Shown in pieces: positions 12,224-24,909 of a stretch of 64,000 nt of DNA. Each line of letters begins with the position of its first letter. Position 1 is the stretch's first letter. The DNA is taken from contig NC_081412.1 in the NCBI RefSeq assembly GCF_030272615.1, positions 480,587,157 to 480,651,156 of the forward strand. The letters are read 5' to 3'. The DNA comes from Cryptomeria japonica. Lineage: Eukaryota; Streptophyta; Pinopsida; Cupressales; Cupressaceae. The notes beneath the pieces were generated by a model. The model was not told the DNA's origin. It did no database searches and saw nothing but the letters and a program-made list of their open reading frames with translations. A program made the translations under genes and the position numbers.

Positions 12224-12348
12224 TATCACGAGGCTAGACCGACCTGTAGCCTAGACAAGCTTTTTCCTTCCAAAGGAGGTCCAACCTCACGCGGCACTAG
12301 CAAACCTTACTCACGACTTCCATTGCGAACAAGTCCTTTCTTGCTCCC
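12224..12348 (-). repeat. 5' LTR remnant, truncated after ~120 bp
   Basis: The sequence matches 8024-8148 (shared blocks GCTAGACC, AAGCTTTTTCCTTCCAAAGG and TTCCATTGCG). The match stops near 12,348, where unrelated A-rich DNA begins. Most of the 5' LTR of the element is therefore deleted. Confidence 0.75.
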
Positions 12349-12595
12349 AAGAAAAAAACATATGAAGAGAAAAGAATCCCCAAAATAAAACCCTAGCTCT
12401 CTTTTTGTCCAAAAGAAAATGGAGTAATAATAAAAAAAATATTGAAATTTCCATATCACATTCTTTTATGGGATTTTAAAAACCATTTCCTAATCTATTA
12501 AAACAACTTACAAAATAAAAGATTGAATATTAAAATATAACAAGGTATAGTAAGTAAAATATTGTAATCTATTCTCTGTTAATCACTCAAATTAC

Positions 12596-12596
<1 letters not shown>

Positions 12597-12644
<48 letters not shown>
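12597..12644. repeat. (TA)24 microsatellite
   Basis: Uninterrupted TA dinucleotides over 48 bp. Confidence 0.98.
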
Positions 12645-12645
<1 letters not shown>

Positions 12646-13820
12646 TTTATTTAAAAAATCAAACAAACTAATTCCATTAAATAATCGACTTCTGAACATT
12701 AACCAAAAAGAAATCAAATCAGTCATTAAATAAAGAATACAGTTAAAATAATCAAGGTAAATAGATAATTAAAGATTAAAATCGTTAAAGAACAATAAAG
12801 TCAATAACGCGAAATCAATGAACATTCAATAAATTAAATCGTCTTAAAATGTATATGGCCAAATAAAATCTCGAAATCTCAATATGAGCGTTAACCAAAT
12901 TTTAAAAGCAAAAATTGTAAATAATTGAAAATCGTTAAATTTTAATAATTTTAAAATAACAAAATTACTAATGAGGTCATAACTAGTATCAAGTAACCAC
13001 TCAAACACAGTCAATCATATGTCGTAATTAAATATGCTAAATAATAAATCAATCACTACTCAAAGAACTTAAATAAAATAGTTGAATAACCAGACTCACC
13101 ATGCCACATACTCACAAATTACGACGACGATGATGACATGGCAAACTATCAAGACTGATAACAAGGACTCAACATCCAACCTAGACCTAGAGTGCGAGAA
13201 CGTAACCAACGACATCTTTGAACCACATATTGTCATTGGGAAGAGGCACGCTCACACCTATCAAGCTAGGGGAGCTCGCACCCGGTAGCCCGGGAGGAAT
13301 GAATGCCTTAGTACCTGCAGCCCTGCAACCACAAAATGATACATGTGCATATATATATGCATGTACATAACAAACAAGTGGAGGAATGTCACAATGGCAC
13401 ATCCTGCTCACAATGAGTGATGTGATGTTGATTCCCCCAAGCATACAGTCAAACAATAGTCATACAATGAGAAATACATCTTACATAAATCAAAATTAGG
13501 GTTAGTATGTCCATCTCATCATAAGCAATAATCAATGAAATCTATCCATCTAAGCATCAACATCACATAAATACATGTAGCAATGAGAGCATCATCATGA
13601 TATCTAATCACATAAGGTCACAACGAAGAATGAGAAAAATCAATATTATCAGAAGTCACGAAGCATACAATATCTATCAATGATCACCAATGAGCACATA
13701 TAAAAGCCAAAATACATCTATGCATCACATGAATCCAAGCAAGTCTATCATCTCCATCGCACAAAATAAATTGATAATCGAGTCTATCAAAATGGAATAA
13801 GAGTTTGCTCAAGTGTGGGC
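12645..13820. other. AT-rich non-coding stretch
   Basis: No motif-bearing frame is present. Around 13,341-13,368 there is a near-palindrome centred on GCATATATATATGC. A short GC-richer segment (13,240-13,340) holds a CCCGG-rich motif. Nothing identifies the source of this DNA. Confidence 0.5.
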
Positions 13821-14713
13821 ATTACAGAAGTTAAGTAGCGGAACAACTTCCTACAGTAACCTTGAGAGGAGGATAATGCAAAAACTTTTATAGATCGTCA
13901 CAACAGTTATAGAAAAGAGCAATAGATATAATAACATTCAAACCATAACACTATTTTTTACGTGGGGAAAACCCTTTTGGGAGACAAACCCCACACTCCA
14001 AAAGCCACCGAATATATTATTTTGTAATCAAAAATAGATTACAATATGCTTGCAGAGAAAGCTCTTCATAGGAGTACCACTAATCAGAGATTCAGAGGTA
14101 ACTCAATAGCTATAAGACTCTTACACACAACCTCTATCTCACACACCTCATATATAGGAGATACAATACAAGAAATTGTCAAATGCTATTACAAAACCAT
14201 GGGCTAAAACCACCCAATAAGGTGTAGCCGACCTTATCTCCCTTCTAGATGCCCTATGACATGTTAAAACACACATCAACACATGTCCCTCCCTTTTACA
14301 ACTCTTTTATGTGTCCGATACAAAATATATTTCCTATTTCAGGAGTACAAACTTTCGAAGACCATAACTTGTGAACCGTGTGTCCAATTGACAAACCATT
14401 TGAAGTTCTAGAAAGCTCGTGAAGTGCTCCATTGCCTCATAAATCGCTATGTCATTTATGCCCACTTTTGAGGGCGTTTTGGGGCCTCTAATGTCCTCAA
14501 AATCAAATTTAAACCTTTCATTGGACCCCTCCAAAATGGAAAATTTAATATCTTCAAAACTAGTTGTGATCTTGAGACATAACTTTACCAAAATTCTTAT
14601 CTAGCCAACTAGAAGCTTCGGGGAGAATTTCACACCATTTCGTGCCCAAATAAAAACTTACTATAAATAGTGACCTTATGTAAATGCAAGGTTGAGACAC
14701 CATTTTCCCAACA
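13821..14713 (-). repeat. C1 3' LTR
   Basis: Aligned with 18,899-19,782 along its length, including GAGGAGGATAATGCAAAAAC, the GGGGAAAACCCTTTTGGGAG block and the shared edge CCATTTTCCCAACA. The left edge reads ATTACAGAAG where the partner has TGTATGGAAG. Confidence 0.9.
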
Positions 14714-14768
14714 AATCTCCCACTTGTCAAACACCTTGCAAGAGAAAAGGGATTATCAACACAATAAA

Positions 14769-17700
14769 TCAATTAATAGGGGCCATGAGGCCCATAGACT
14801 CTGAACACCATCCGAACTTCTCTAAGCTCACAGCCTTAGTTATAGCATCTGCAACATTCATCAAAGTTTCTACCTTAACCAGCTTCAACAATATCTTTGA
14901 CAAAATGATACTAAACATCAATGTGCTTGATCCGGGCATGAAATGTCGGGTTCTTAGTTAGGTAGATCGTACTCTGACTATCACAATAAACTATCACGAC
15001 TCCTTGTTTTATTCCAATGTTTGAACACAGTCTCTTAATTCTTTACAAGAATGAGTAGCTACCATATACTCTGCTTCAATAGTGGACAAAGAAACCATAT
15101 CCTGTCACTTACTCATCCAACAAATTGCACCACCAAATAAAGTAAACACATAAGCACTAGTGGATCTTTTGCTATCAATATCACCTGCCTAGTCTAAATC
15201 CACATAACCATGAATATCAAGGGAAATCACATCTCCAACTGAATTACCATGATAATACAAAGAATACTATGAGGTACCCTTCAAATATCTAAAGACTCTT
15301 TTGACTGCATCCCAATGAACTCTACCAGGATTAGACATATATCTGGATAGAACTCCCACTGCTTGTGTAATGTCTAGTCTAGTATAGACCATAGCATACA
15401 TCAAAATTCCAGTTGCACTTTGGTAAGGCACTCTGCTCATGTCTTCCATCTCTAATGGGGATGTAGGATAATCTGCAGTAGATAATTTCATTCCAACTGT
15501 AAAAGGAACACACAATGGTCTACAATCTTGCATGTTGAACCTCTGTAACATTGAATTCGCATACTTACTCTGGTCTAGCCATAGCTTTCTATTGACTCTA
15601 TCTCTTCTAATTTCCATCCCAAGAATGTGTTTTGCTGCACCAAGATCTTTCATTTCAAATTTAGTAGCGAGCTGATACTTTAGTTTTGAAATCATAGATT
15701 TCCCTTTACCAATGAATTACATATCATCAACATACAATGCAATGTACAGGAAATGATCACTACCAGATTTATAATAAATACAATGATCTGATTTAGAATG
15801 CTCAAATCCCAAACTTAACACATATGTATCAAATTTCTGGTACTACATCTTAGGACTCTGTTTGAGGCCATACAAAGATTTATGTAGCATACAGACCAAA
15901 TTACTTTTACCTTTTACCACATAGTGCTCTAGTTGTGTCATCTAATATCCTCCTCCAAATCACCATGAAGGAAAGCAATTTTCGCATCCATTTGCTCAAC
16001 CTCTAAATCATAAGTACCAACAATAGAAAGAAAAAATCTAATGCACGTCATATTGACTACAGGAGAAAATATCTCACCATAATCAACACCCTCAACCTAA
16101 GAGTAGCCTTTTGCAACCAACCTTGCTTTATATTTCTCAATGCTTCCATCTGAACCAATCTTTTTCTTGAACACCCATTTGCAACCAACATACTTTCATC
16201 CTTCAGGCAATGGTACAAGATCCCATGTATCATTCTTTTTCAAAGCTGGCATTTCTTCTTCCATAGAAATCTTCTAGGATTTTGCATCATTCATACCTAA
16301 TGCCTCTTCTACATATTTCAATCCATCCACATTAGTATTTAAAGCAAAATACATCTCCAATCGTCAGGTGAATACCTTTCAGGTAGTTGTCTATGTCTTG
16401 TAGACCTTCGAACAAGCTGAGTTGGAGGTTCTTCCTCCTCTTCTAAAGATTCAGAGATAGATGAGCTCTCCTAAACTTTTTGCCTATCCAGGGGTCTCGA
16501 TTCAACTCTTTCAGGTGTAGAAGGAAATTGAATCACATCTTCCTTTTTAGTCTATTTTGGCTACAATGTAACAGAAGGAGACTTAATTTCTCTAAGAATA
16601 ATACTTCTACTATGAATTACCTTTTGTGCAATAGGGTCTCAAAGCTTGTATCCTTTCACACCATAAATAAATCCGATGAAGATACATTTCATAGCCAAGT
16701 TCTCCAACTTTATTCACTTCTCCTTTGGCACATTAGCATATGCCTCACAACCAAAAACTCTAAGATGTCTCAATGAAGGCTTGTGACCCGACAATGTTTC
16801 CATGGGAATTTTATCAACAAGGGTTGATGTAGGAGACCTGTTAATTAGGTAGCAAGCAGTGGCAATAGCTTCAGCCCAAAACTTTTGTTCTAGACTAGTA
16901 CCACTCAACATACTCTTAGCCTTCTCCATTAGTTTCCTTTTCATTCTTTCTACAACTCCATTCTGTTGTGGAGAATACAGAGCTGTCTTTTGTTTGTTAA
17001 TACCACAGTCTTTACATAATCTATCAAAATCATTAGAACAAAATTAACCACCATTATCAGTCCTCAAACTTTTAATTTTCTTTCCAGTTTGCAACTCAAC
17101 CATTGCTTTAAATTCTTTAAATCAACTGAAAACTTCAGATTTACTCTTTAGAAAATATACCCATATCCTTCTACTAAAATCATCAATAAATGAAATATAA
17201 TTTGTGGATTTTCCAATCAAAGGAACATCTACATGACCAAACACATCAAAATGAATAAGATCCAAAACACCACAAGTTTTATGAGAACTCAAGTAAAACT
17301 GAACACGATTTTATTTTCCATAAATGCAATGCTCACATAAATCAAAGTCAAGATTACAAACATTCAAACCTTCAAAAAGGTTTTTATATTTCAAGGTCCT
17401 TAGACCCTTTTCTCCAATGTGGCCAAGCCTCTGGTGCCATTACATAGTCTTCTCTGCAGGTAAATTTTCTTCAGAAGAAAGAGCACCCTTAGGTACCCAA
17501 AAGCCATTTCCATTTGCTGAAGGTGAAACCCTCAAATCTTCCACAGATTTACTTTTTACAAAAGTTCTATTACACTCAATAGTGTATGCATCTAGCTTAT
17601 ACAAAGTGTCAAACCTGACACCTCTAGCAATTACCATAGAACCCTTAGTCATCTTGCATCATGCTTTAGAAAAGACTACCTGCACACCCACATCTATTAG

Positions 17701-18774
17701 TTTTCTCATAGATAACAGATTTCATTTTAAACCAAGGATATGTAGCCCACCATTAATCCTTCTTATTCTACCATTAGAAAACCTGATTCTAACTTTACCT
17801 CGACCAACAATGTCTAAAAGTGAATCATCATCCAAGTACACCTTACCTACATTAAATTATTCATATTCAAATTACCAATCTCTATTGGCAATCATATAAA
17901 AATATGCACCTGAGTCAATTAACTAGGCATCATTACCTGCATGAGTCACCAAAGCTGCAATAAATGCATCACCATCTTCCTTCTCAGACTCAGAATCAGA
18001 ATCAATCTTCTTCTTTTTCTTCTTCTTTTCTTCTTTGCAGTCCTTATGGATATGACCTGGTTTACTGCAATTCCAACAAATGACTTTGGACTTTCCAAGA
18101 GATTTTGATCTCCCTCTCGATTTGGACTTATCACACTTCTCATTATTCTCTCCTTTCTCCTTAGGTCTTCCACGAATAGTTAGGGCTTCCTTCAAACTCT
18201 AGGATACCTTCCTTCACATCTCTTCACCAAGTAGGGAACCCACTAAATCTTTAGACTTCAAAACAACATAATTACTACTAATAACCATAACAAAAGAATC
18301 CCATGAATCAGGCAAAGAACAAAGCAAGATCTAGCATTTCTCCTCTTCGTTCATCTTAAAAACCGAAAGATACTAATTGAGCCATCAACATATCGACTAC
18401 TTCCAGGTGGTCTGCAACTCGTCCACCCTCTTCCATCTTCAAGGAATACAATTTCTTCCTCAAGCAAATCTGATTTAATAAAGATTTCGCTTGATACATT
18501 TCACCAAACTTAGTCCATAGCTTCTTTGAAGTGTTTTCTTCATGGACATTGATCAGAATAGATTCTGCCAAGCACAGTCTACTTAGACCCTTGGCTTTCG
18601 ATCCATAACATCATACTGAGCTACTGCAGTAGGATCTGAGGGCCTTTAGACATTGGCATCAACAACATCCCATAGATCTCGATCTATTAGAAGATCTTCC
18701 ATCTTTAGCTTCCACATCTCAAAAAAATTTCCATTAAATTTATGTACCTCTATTTTCCCTAACGAACTTGCCAT
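14769..18774 (-). pseudogene. C1 gag-pol polyprotein, disrupted
   Basis: Translation begins with ATG at 18,774 (MASSLGKIEVHKF), the start of a Copia Gag. Further on come a CCHC zinc knuckle (CWNCSKPGHIHKDC, 18,035-18,076), the protease site LIDSGA near 17,910, a GAG-pre-integrase segment (17,440-17,652), the integrase end HLRVFGCEAYANVP (16,714-16,944), the RT active site YVDD near 15,720-15,745, the RT connection/early RNase H block (15,267-15,695) and RNase H towards the stop at 14,769 (GLMAPIN-stop). Many stops and several frameshifts interrupt it, including a Trp-to-stop next to the protease Asp and an Arg-to-stop near 15,107. It cannot make a functional polyprotein. Nearby plus-strand open frames, such as 17,324-17,899, are antisense shadows. 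Confidence 0.92.
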
Positions 18775-18884
18775 CTAAAAATTCCTATAACAAGATCAAA
18801 AAGTGTCTTCTGTATAAGCTCCCACTCAAATCTGGATTAGTTAAAAAAACCCAACAACCCACAACTAAAACCAAAGGTGATCAA

Positions 18885-18896
18885 GCTCTTATACCA
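18885..18896 (-). promoter_or_regulatory. C1 primer-binding site
   Basis: The minus strand reads TGGTATAAGAGC, one mismatch from the initiator tRNA-Met complement, 2 nt from the 5' LTR edge at 18,899. Confidence 0.88.
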
Positions 18897-18898
18897 CT

Positions 18899-19782
18899 TG
18901 TATGGAAGTTAAGTAGTAGAACAAATTTCTACACTAACTTTGAGAGGAGGATAATGCAAAAACTTTTACAGATCATCACAACAGCTACAGAAAATACAAA
19001 TACATATAATAGCATTCAAACCATAACACAGTGATTTACATGGGGAAAACCCTTTTGGGAGAAAACCCCCACACTCCAAAACCCACCCAATATATTATTC
19101 TGCAATCAAAAACAAATTACAATATACTTGCAAAGAAATCTCTTCACAGGAATACCATTAATTAGAGATTCATGGATAACTCAATAGCTATAAGACTCCT
19201 ACACACAACCTCTATCTCACACACCTCATATATAGGAGATACAATACAAGAAATCATCAAACGGTATTACAAAACCATGGGCTAAAACCACCCAATAAGG
19301 TATAGCCGACCTTATCTCCCTTCTAGATTCCCTATGACATTTTAAAACACACATCAACACGTGTCCCTCCCTTTTACAGCTCATTTATGTGTCTGATACA
19401 AATTATATTTCCTATTTCAAGAGTACAAACTTTCAGAGGCCATAACTTGTGAACCGTGTGTCTGATTCACGAATTGTTTGAAGCATTGGAAATCTCATGA
19501 AGTGTTTTATTGCCTCGTAAATGGCTATGCCAAATTTTTAAGGTGTTTTGAAGCCTCTAAATTCCTCAAAATCAAATTTAAACCTTTCATTAGACCCCTC
19601 TAAAATGGAAAATTTAATAGCTTCAAAAATAGTTGTGATCATGCGACGTAACTTTATCGGAATGCTTATCTAGCCAACTAGAAGCTTTGGGGATAATTTC
19701 GCACCATTTCATGCCCAAATGAAAACTTACTATAAGTAGTAAGCTTATGTAAATGCAAGGTTGAGACACCATTTTCCCAACA
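18899..19782 (-). repeat. C1 5' LTR
   Basis: 884 bp; minus-strand edges TGTTGGG and CATACA. It borders the primer-binding site on the left and single-copy-looking DNA on the right. Confidence 0.92.
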
Positions 19783-19974
19783 ATACCCTAAACCATGAAA
19801 AGAGGGTATTCCTTAACTAAAAGAGAAGAATCAATAATTTTATTGGTTCTCATTTGAAGCATGTATCTCACCTTGAGGATTACTTTGTATTGATGGGCAT
19901 TAAGTGAGATATATTTCATACTTATGGCTATCATATTAAGGATTTTAAAATTGTAGAACTCCTACACCAATTAT
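19783..19974 (+). other. Remnant of unknown coding-like DNA, left of the 19,975 insertion
   Basis: The plus strand from about 19,825 reads through to 19,974 with one stop (TGA near 19,910), and the frame continues after the inserted element at 25,890 for a further dozen codons. The residues (including HLEDYFVLMGIK and YHIKDFKIVELLHQ) look protein-like rather than low-complexity. I do not recognise the family. It may be a fragment of an older mobile element into which both C1 and the 19,975 element inserted. Confidence 0.35.
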
Positions 19975-20949
19975 TGTTGGCAATTGACACTCATCTGGTG
20001 ACTTCTGATGCCTAATTTATGGTCTAGGGTTGTCATTGATAGCAACTCTTCTTGGTGATTCGATCTGGCGATCATGATTCATCTTATCCATTAGCTAGAG
20101 TTAATCAGTAGGCAGTTAATTGGTAAAACAAGGTATTTCTCTAATGTTTTGGTCCGAAATGATTTCCGATGATTGTGATGTTTTTGGTGATTTTTTTTGT
20201 GATCTCAGTGATTGGGAAGACCCTTAGGAAGCATGTGATTATAATCTTTTGGTCCAGTGTTATGTTTTTCTCGAGATTGAAGATGATTTAGAGCTACACA
20301 TTACACATCTTCAAGCTGACTTGAAGAAGATTTCTTTTGTGTTAAGACCAAATATATAAGATTGATTTGGCGATTGATTTTTTGGTGTGTTAGTGGTGTG
20401 GTGAGCTATTTTGGTGCAATTGAACGCAGTTTCATGTGCACATTTGCTTTCAGACCAACCGGTAGCTGACTAAGATAGAAATAGAGTATTCAACAAACCA
20501 AAGATAGACAGAGATTCAGTGCTTAACCGGAACTCATTTTTGCATAGTCGGATGCTAATTAAGAGTTCATTTCATTGTATTTTCTCATTGTAATCAAATT
20601 CTAAGTAAATGAGACTTCCTTGAAGGTTGTAGCCTTTCGGACAAATATATTTGAGCAATGAGCTCTAGGTAGTGAGCCTGAATGCAAGTTCATTCCCCAT
20701 CTATGTAATATTTATGTACTCCTAGCCATAGTATATGAATATTGAGGGTTCCATCCCCACCGTGGTTTTTCCCTTTCGAGGTTTCCATGTAAAAACTATG
20801 GTGTTGTGGATTTGTGTATTCTTTGTTGCATGTTTATGTTATTTTATGTTATGCATTGCTAACCAGTGGATAAAGAATAAGTTTGAGGCTTTGATTTCTT
20901 GTAGATCATTGATTCACATGCCCCCTCTTAGTGATCTCTCATTCTAACA
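19975..20949 (+). repeat. 5' LTR of the two-ORF element
   Basis: TG...CA edges, 975 bp, colinear with 24,910-25,884. Near its 3' end it carries a CCACCGTGGTTTTTCCCTTT block shared with the LTR fragment at 1-594. Confidence 0.95.
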
Positions 20950-20951
20950 AT

Positions 20952-20963
20952 TGGTATCAGAGC
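20952..20963 (+). promoter_or_regulatory. Primer-binding site, perfect initiator tRNA-Met type
   Basis: TGGTATCAGAGC lies 2 nt after the 5' LTR, an exact match to the usual Copia primer site. Confidence 0.95.
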
Positions 20964-21017
20964 CTAGTTCCTCTGAGGAAGCTTAACCGCTAGAGGAAGA
21001 CCTGGGAGATTGATTCT

Positions 21018-22184
21018 ATGGATTCTAGTTTTCAGAGAAAGCTCAATGTGGCACTTGAGGATCTTGATGCAGCTAGAAATAAGGTATGTACCTTGAAGAA
21101 GAACCTGAATGTTGTTGATGAATTCATTAGTGAGCTATAGGATCAAGCAAATGTCTATAGAGAAAAGAGGAAGGAATTAATTGACAATTTGAAGGACAAA
21201 GAAGATCAAATCATGGAATATCACGACAAAGTTGATAAAGTTAACAAGCTATAGAGAGAGAGTGTTGCTTTGAAGAATGAGATGCAATCCATTATGATGA
21301 GACTGACTAAAGAAATTGAGGACCAGAAGAAGAATGAAGAGAATCTAGCACAATTATTAAAGGAAAGAGTTGATGAATGCTTCAGGCTTACCTATGAGAA
21401 TGATCAGTTGAAGCTTGAGTTGACACAATCAAGGAATAATGGTCAAGAACTTGAAAGATAGATTGCTAAATTGAGGGATGAACTTGCTACTGCCAATGAA
21501 TACAAAGACAAATTCAAATCTAGTTTAGCAAGGCTTGATGAGATGATGGAAAGTCAGAGACATGAAAAGGATATGTGAGCTCTATGATTTGAGAAAGGCG
21601 AATCCACTGGATCTGGACAAGGCAATGCTAAACTTGGTCAGAAGAAGAGCAAGAATCCTCCAGTAAGACAGCCTAATGCTTATAAATTTAATGTTAGATA
21701 TTTTAATTGCAACAAATTTGGTCATATGGCTAGTCAGTGCAGAAGTAGGATGAATAATAGAATGATGAACAACATGAATAATGTTCCTACCTTTACCGGT
21801 CAGTGTTTCATATGTAAGAACTTTGGACACAAGTCAAATGTGTGTAGAGCAATAGTGAATAACCTTCAAAGAAAGAGATGTTATGCTTGTGAAATGTTTG
21901 GACACATCTCTAATTAGTGCAGGACAAGACCAAATCAGATGAACTTCAGACCTATGCAGAATAATGGTGTTTGTCGAGCATGCAACAAAACCGATCACAT
22001 TGCAAAGTACTGCAAAAGCAAGAACAGTGCTCTGGTAGACAAGAACAAATCAGATAAGAAAGGAAAAGTGAAATTAGAAGAGATCAAGGAGAGGCATGAG
22101 AAGATGTGGGTGAGAAAGGATGAATCCAGAGCTAACAACAGGTTTGCACCTGAATCCAGTGCAGGATCTTCAACCGACAACTAG
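21018..22184 (+). pseudogene. Gag-like protein: coiled coil plus four tandem zinc knuckles
   Basis: From ATG 21,018 to TAG 22,184 the frame is 389 codons with no frameshift. The first ~190 residues are charged and heptad-like, a likely coiled coil. Then follow four CCHC-type knuckles: FNCNKFGHMASQC (first Cys now Tyr, about 21,700), CFICKNFGHKSNVC (about 21,805), CYACEMFGHISN-stop-C (about 21,880) and CRACNKTDHIAKYC (about 21,972), ending in a Lys-rich tail. Most plant Copia Gags have one knuckle. Six internal stops (four TAG, two TGA) are each one C-to-T step from Gln or Arg. A nucleic-acid-binding, particle-forming role is inferred from the knuckles and from its place after the primer site. 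No typical Copia Gag core is visible, so its family is uncertain. Confidence 0.8.
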
Positions 22185-22589
22185 GGCTTTATGCCTTAGG
22201 GGGAGCTTTTCATACAGATTATAAGAACCCCCTCTTTGGTAGTCTGCAATCAATTCTGAAAGATTGAAGAAGGACTAAATCATATGTGGAGATGATATCT
22301 GAAAGTTTCTGAAGGATCTTGTGCTCTGGTATGAAATTTCATGAAGAACATGATAACTGGTTGTTGCATTTATTACAATGAAAAATTAGGTTTTCAAAGG
22401 ATAAAAGTGCATCTCAAGACTTCATTTGTCACAATGTGATCAAGCAAGTAAGAGAAGAGGAGAGATAAAAGAAACTTGGTGATCTCAACAACAATTTCAG
22501 AAACTTCAAAGTGAATTTTAGTGCCCAGTTGTGAAGCAAGGTATCTATCTGTTCAAATTTTTAGTTTTTCGCAAACCCTAGGATTCGAA

Positions 22590-24670
22590 ATGGCTTCAAT
22601 TTCTGGTATTGTGACTCCTCTAGTGGTTGAAATTAAGGATAGGGCTCATCCAATATTTAAGAAATGTCCATTTAAATTGGTCGAGGATGATCTAGAAGGT
22701 GCATTCTCATCTGTGCCCTACGGCGTGCTGCACAATGAAGATATCAGGGCCTACATTCATTGCGACCTTGAAGAGCTTGGGAATGCACACATGTTGGACC
22801 TATACAACAAACATTTGGCTGATGGTTTGGGAAATCTCAAACCCAAATATAAGGTGTGCTGAAGCAGAAAGACAAACCCAAAAGAACCTATGTTGCAGTA
22901 TCTTCAGTGGCCTCAGAAACTGAATCTAAGGAAGAGACAAAAAGAGCTAAGAAGAAGGGAGATTTTGTCAAACTAGTGAGAAAGCCTCAATCTGATGGAG
23001 CACAGTAAAGCAAAAAGAATAAGTCAGATCCTCCTCCTACTAGAAGATCCCAGAGAGGTAGACAGGTCAAAGTCAACTCGATGAAGACCTTGAGTCTGGC
23101 AACATACAAGGTAAGTACACAATCATTCTGCCACTATCAGCAGATCAATTGATAGATGAAATATTCGTGGATGGCAATTTAAAAAATATTGAAGCAAATT
23201 TTGAGCATTTTGATGATAGTGACCAAAGGAAAGTTGAGGAAGTTGTAGTATTATACTTACAGAATATTAGTAAGACATTAATTGAATTACAAAAAATCCA
23301 TTCCAAAGGACTTGTATAGTTTAATAGATGCTAGAAGAATGAATGCAAGAAAAATTGATAGAGAAATGAAGGAGAGAGAGCAAGTAAATAGATTTACATG
23401 TATTACTCATAGTGAAGTTAATAGGTTAATTGAAGAGGCAAACAAAAAGGAATTCAAAATTAAGAACATAATCAACAGATTAGTGATTGGGAATGTAGAG
23501 GAGGTTAGGAAAGAGACAGAGAAAATATGGAAAAAGATTATTCAGAATGACCCTTTGTACAAAGATGCATTTAGACCATCTTAGCTAGAAGATAAGCAAG
23601 GTAATTCTAGAAGTCAAAAGGTTGAGACTCAGTCTAAAGATCAACCAGAAGACCAAGGTAATACCACAATTGATGTTGAGACCAGTGACAATCCTCCAGT
23701 GATAGATAGCTCTGCAGCCCATGTGATTCAATAGACCGATATTGGGGACAAGGGAGTGAATACGGATCTTGTGTTAGGAGAAGCTGAGGTAACTAAGGTG
23801 CACAAAGGTAAAGGCATAGTTGATCAGACAATTGCCACTTCTCTGGTTACAGGGATCTCGCCTCAAATTCCGATCAATCTTGATGGATCAATTGATCTTG
23901 GGAAGATGAATTAGGTCGAGAATCTTATGCTTGCTGCTATAGTGAAACCTCAAGCCAACCAAGATCTGGTGAAATTAGAGAATGAAGACAAAAAGATAAT
24001 TTTGATGTCTATAGATGTTTTGTAAAAGGTGGCTTCCAATGTAAAGTTAGATTCAAATAACAGCCCCTCCGGTAAATTATTACAATTGATTAACAATGTA
24101 AATACCAATTTTGATTCTTTGGAGAAGACGGCTACTCAAAAAAAATTGGACAAGATTAAGGAAGCTAGAAAACAAACATTCCTGAAAATGATTGAAGATG
24201 ATAGGGTAACACTAAATAAGAGACTACAGACTATTTTTGACACATTGTCAAAAACCGATAAATTGTATAAATCTTGCTTCATTTTCCTAAGTTCACTATT
24301 GATATTGATAAATAGATAGGAGTCAACCACAACAAGCTTGCTAGTATTTCTCAATCTTTTGACCCTATTGTAACATTAACCAGAAATATTGAAGGATAGA
24401 TCATAGCCTTAAACGATCAGATCTCAAGTTTTGAGGAAAGTGGGTGAACTCTGGAACCTGATTGCCATTCAGTTAGATACTATTCTAAGTAATAAGGCAG
24501 ACTGTATGAAAGAAATGACCTGGCCTGTACCATCATATTTGAGAGAATTAGAAATTCATGCTACTGTATTTAATGCATTTAGCACAATTTTGGTTAACCT
24601 AAAGAGTGGGTGGGAAACTCACCTGGGATTATTGAAGACTGTTTATGCTTACCTCTTCAAGTATTTGTAA
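22590..24670 (+). pseudogene. Unrecognised second ORF of the non-autonomous element
   Basis: The sequence starts at ATG 22,590 (MASISGIVTPLVVEIKD) and can be followed, with at least two frame changes, to TAA at 24,668-24,670, about 690 codons. The first ~95 residues look globular (CPFKLVEDDLEGAFSS, then DIRAYIHCDLEELG). A basic stretch follows (RTYVAVSS..., RRSQRGRQ, about 22,875-23,070), then an acidic/helical region (LSADQLIDEIFVDG), a highly charged helical block (23,282-23,584), a Ser/Thr/Asp-rich linker and a C-terminal helical part (24,029-24,668). No enzyme motif is visible and I do not recognise the family. It lies where pol would be in an autonomous Copia element. Confidence 0.55.
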
Positions 24671-24896
24671 AATGTTTGTCATCTGTATATCAATTTTGGG
24701 CAGCACCCCCTCTTTGGCATTGTTGTCAAAGGGAGAGAGAGATGAGGTGAAAAATGTATAGACTAATTGTGTATAGTTTGATGATGTAGATTTTTGGATT
24801 ATTGATCTAAGGGGGAGCCTTAGAATTATTTTATTCTTTCATCTAGTGTACAAGTTTCAACACTTAGCCATTTTTCACAAGTATTGCCATCAATGC

Positions 24897-24909
24897 CAAA
24901 GGGGGATAT
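24897..24909 (+). promoter_or_regulatory. Polypurine tract of the two-ORF element
   Basis: AAAGGGGGATAT lies directly before the TG of the 3' LTR at 24,910; it would prime plus-strand synthesis. Confidence 0.85.

Larger units (their letters stand above)
13821..19782 (-). mobile_element. Ty1/Copia retrotransposon C1, minus strand, broken
   Basis: Two direct LTRs (13,821-14,713 and 18,899-19,782) enclose a 4.2-kb interior. On the minus strand the order is 5' LTR, primer site, gag, protease, integrase, reverse transcriptase, RNase H, polypurine tract, 3' LTR. Protease-integrase-RT-RNase H is the Copia order. The 3' LTR is preceded by AAGTGGGAGATT on the minus strand, a polypurine tract typical of plant Copia elements. 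The outer edge of the 3' LTR has lost its terminal dinucleotide and I see no target duplication, so that edge has mutated. The two LTRs differ by several percent, so the insertion is not recent. Confidence 0.93.

Noticed and set aside
17324-17899. 191-codon plus-strand frame
   Set aside because: Antisense of C1 protease/integrase; the minus strand carries the recognised motifs.
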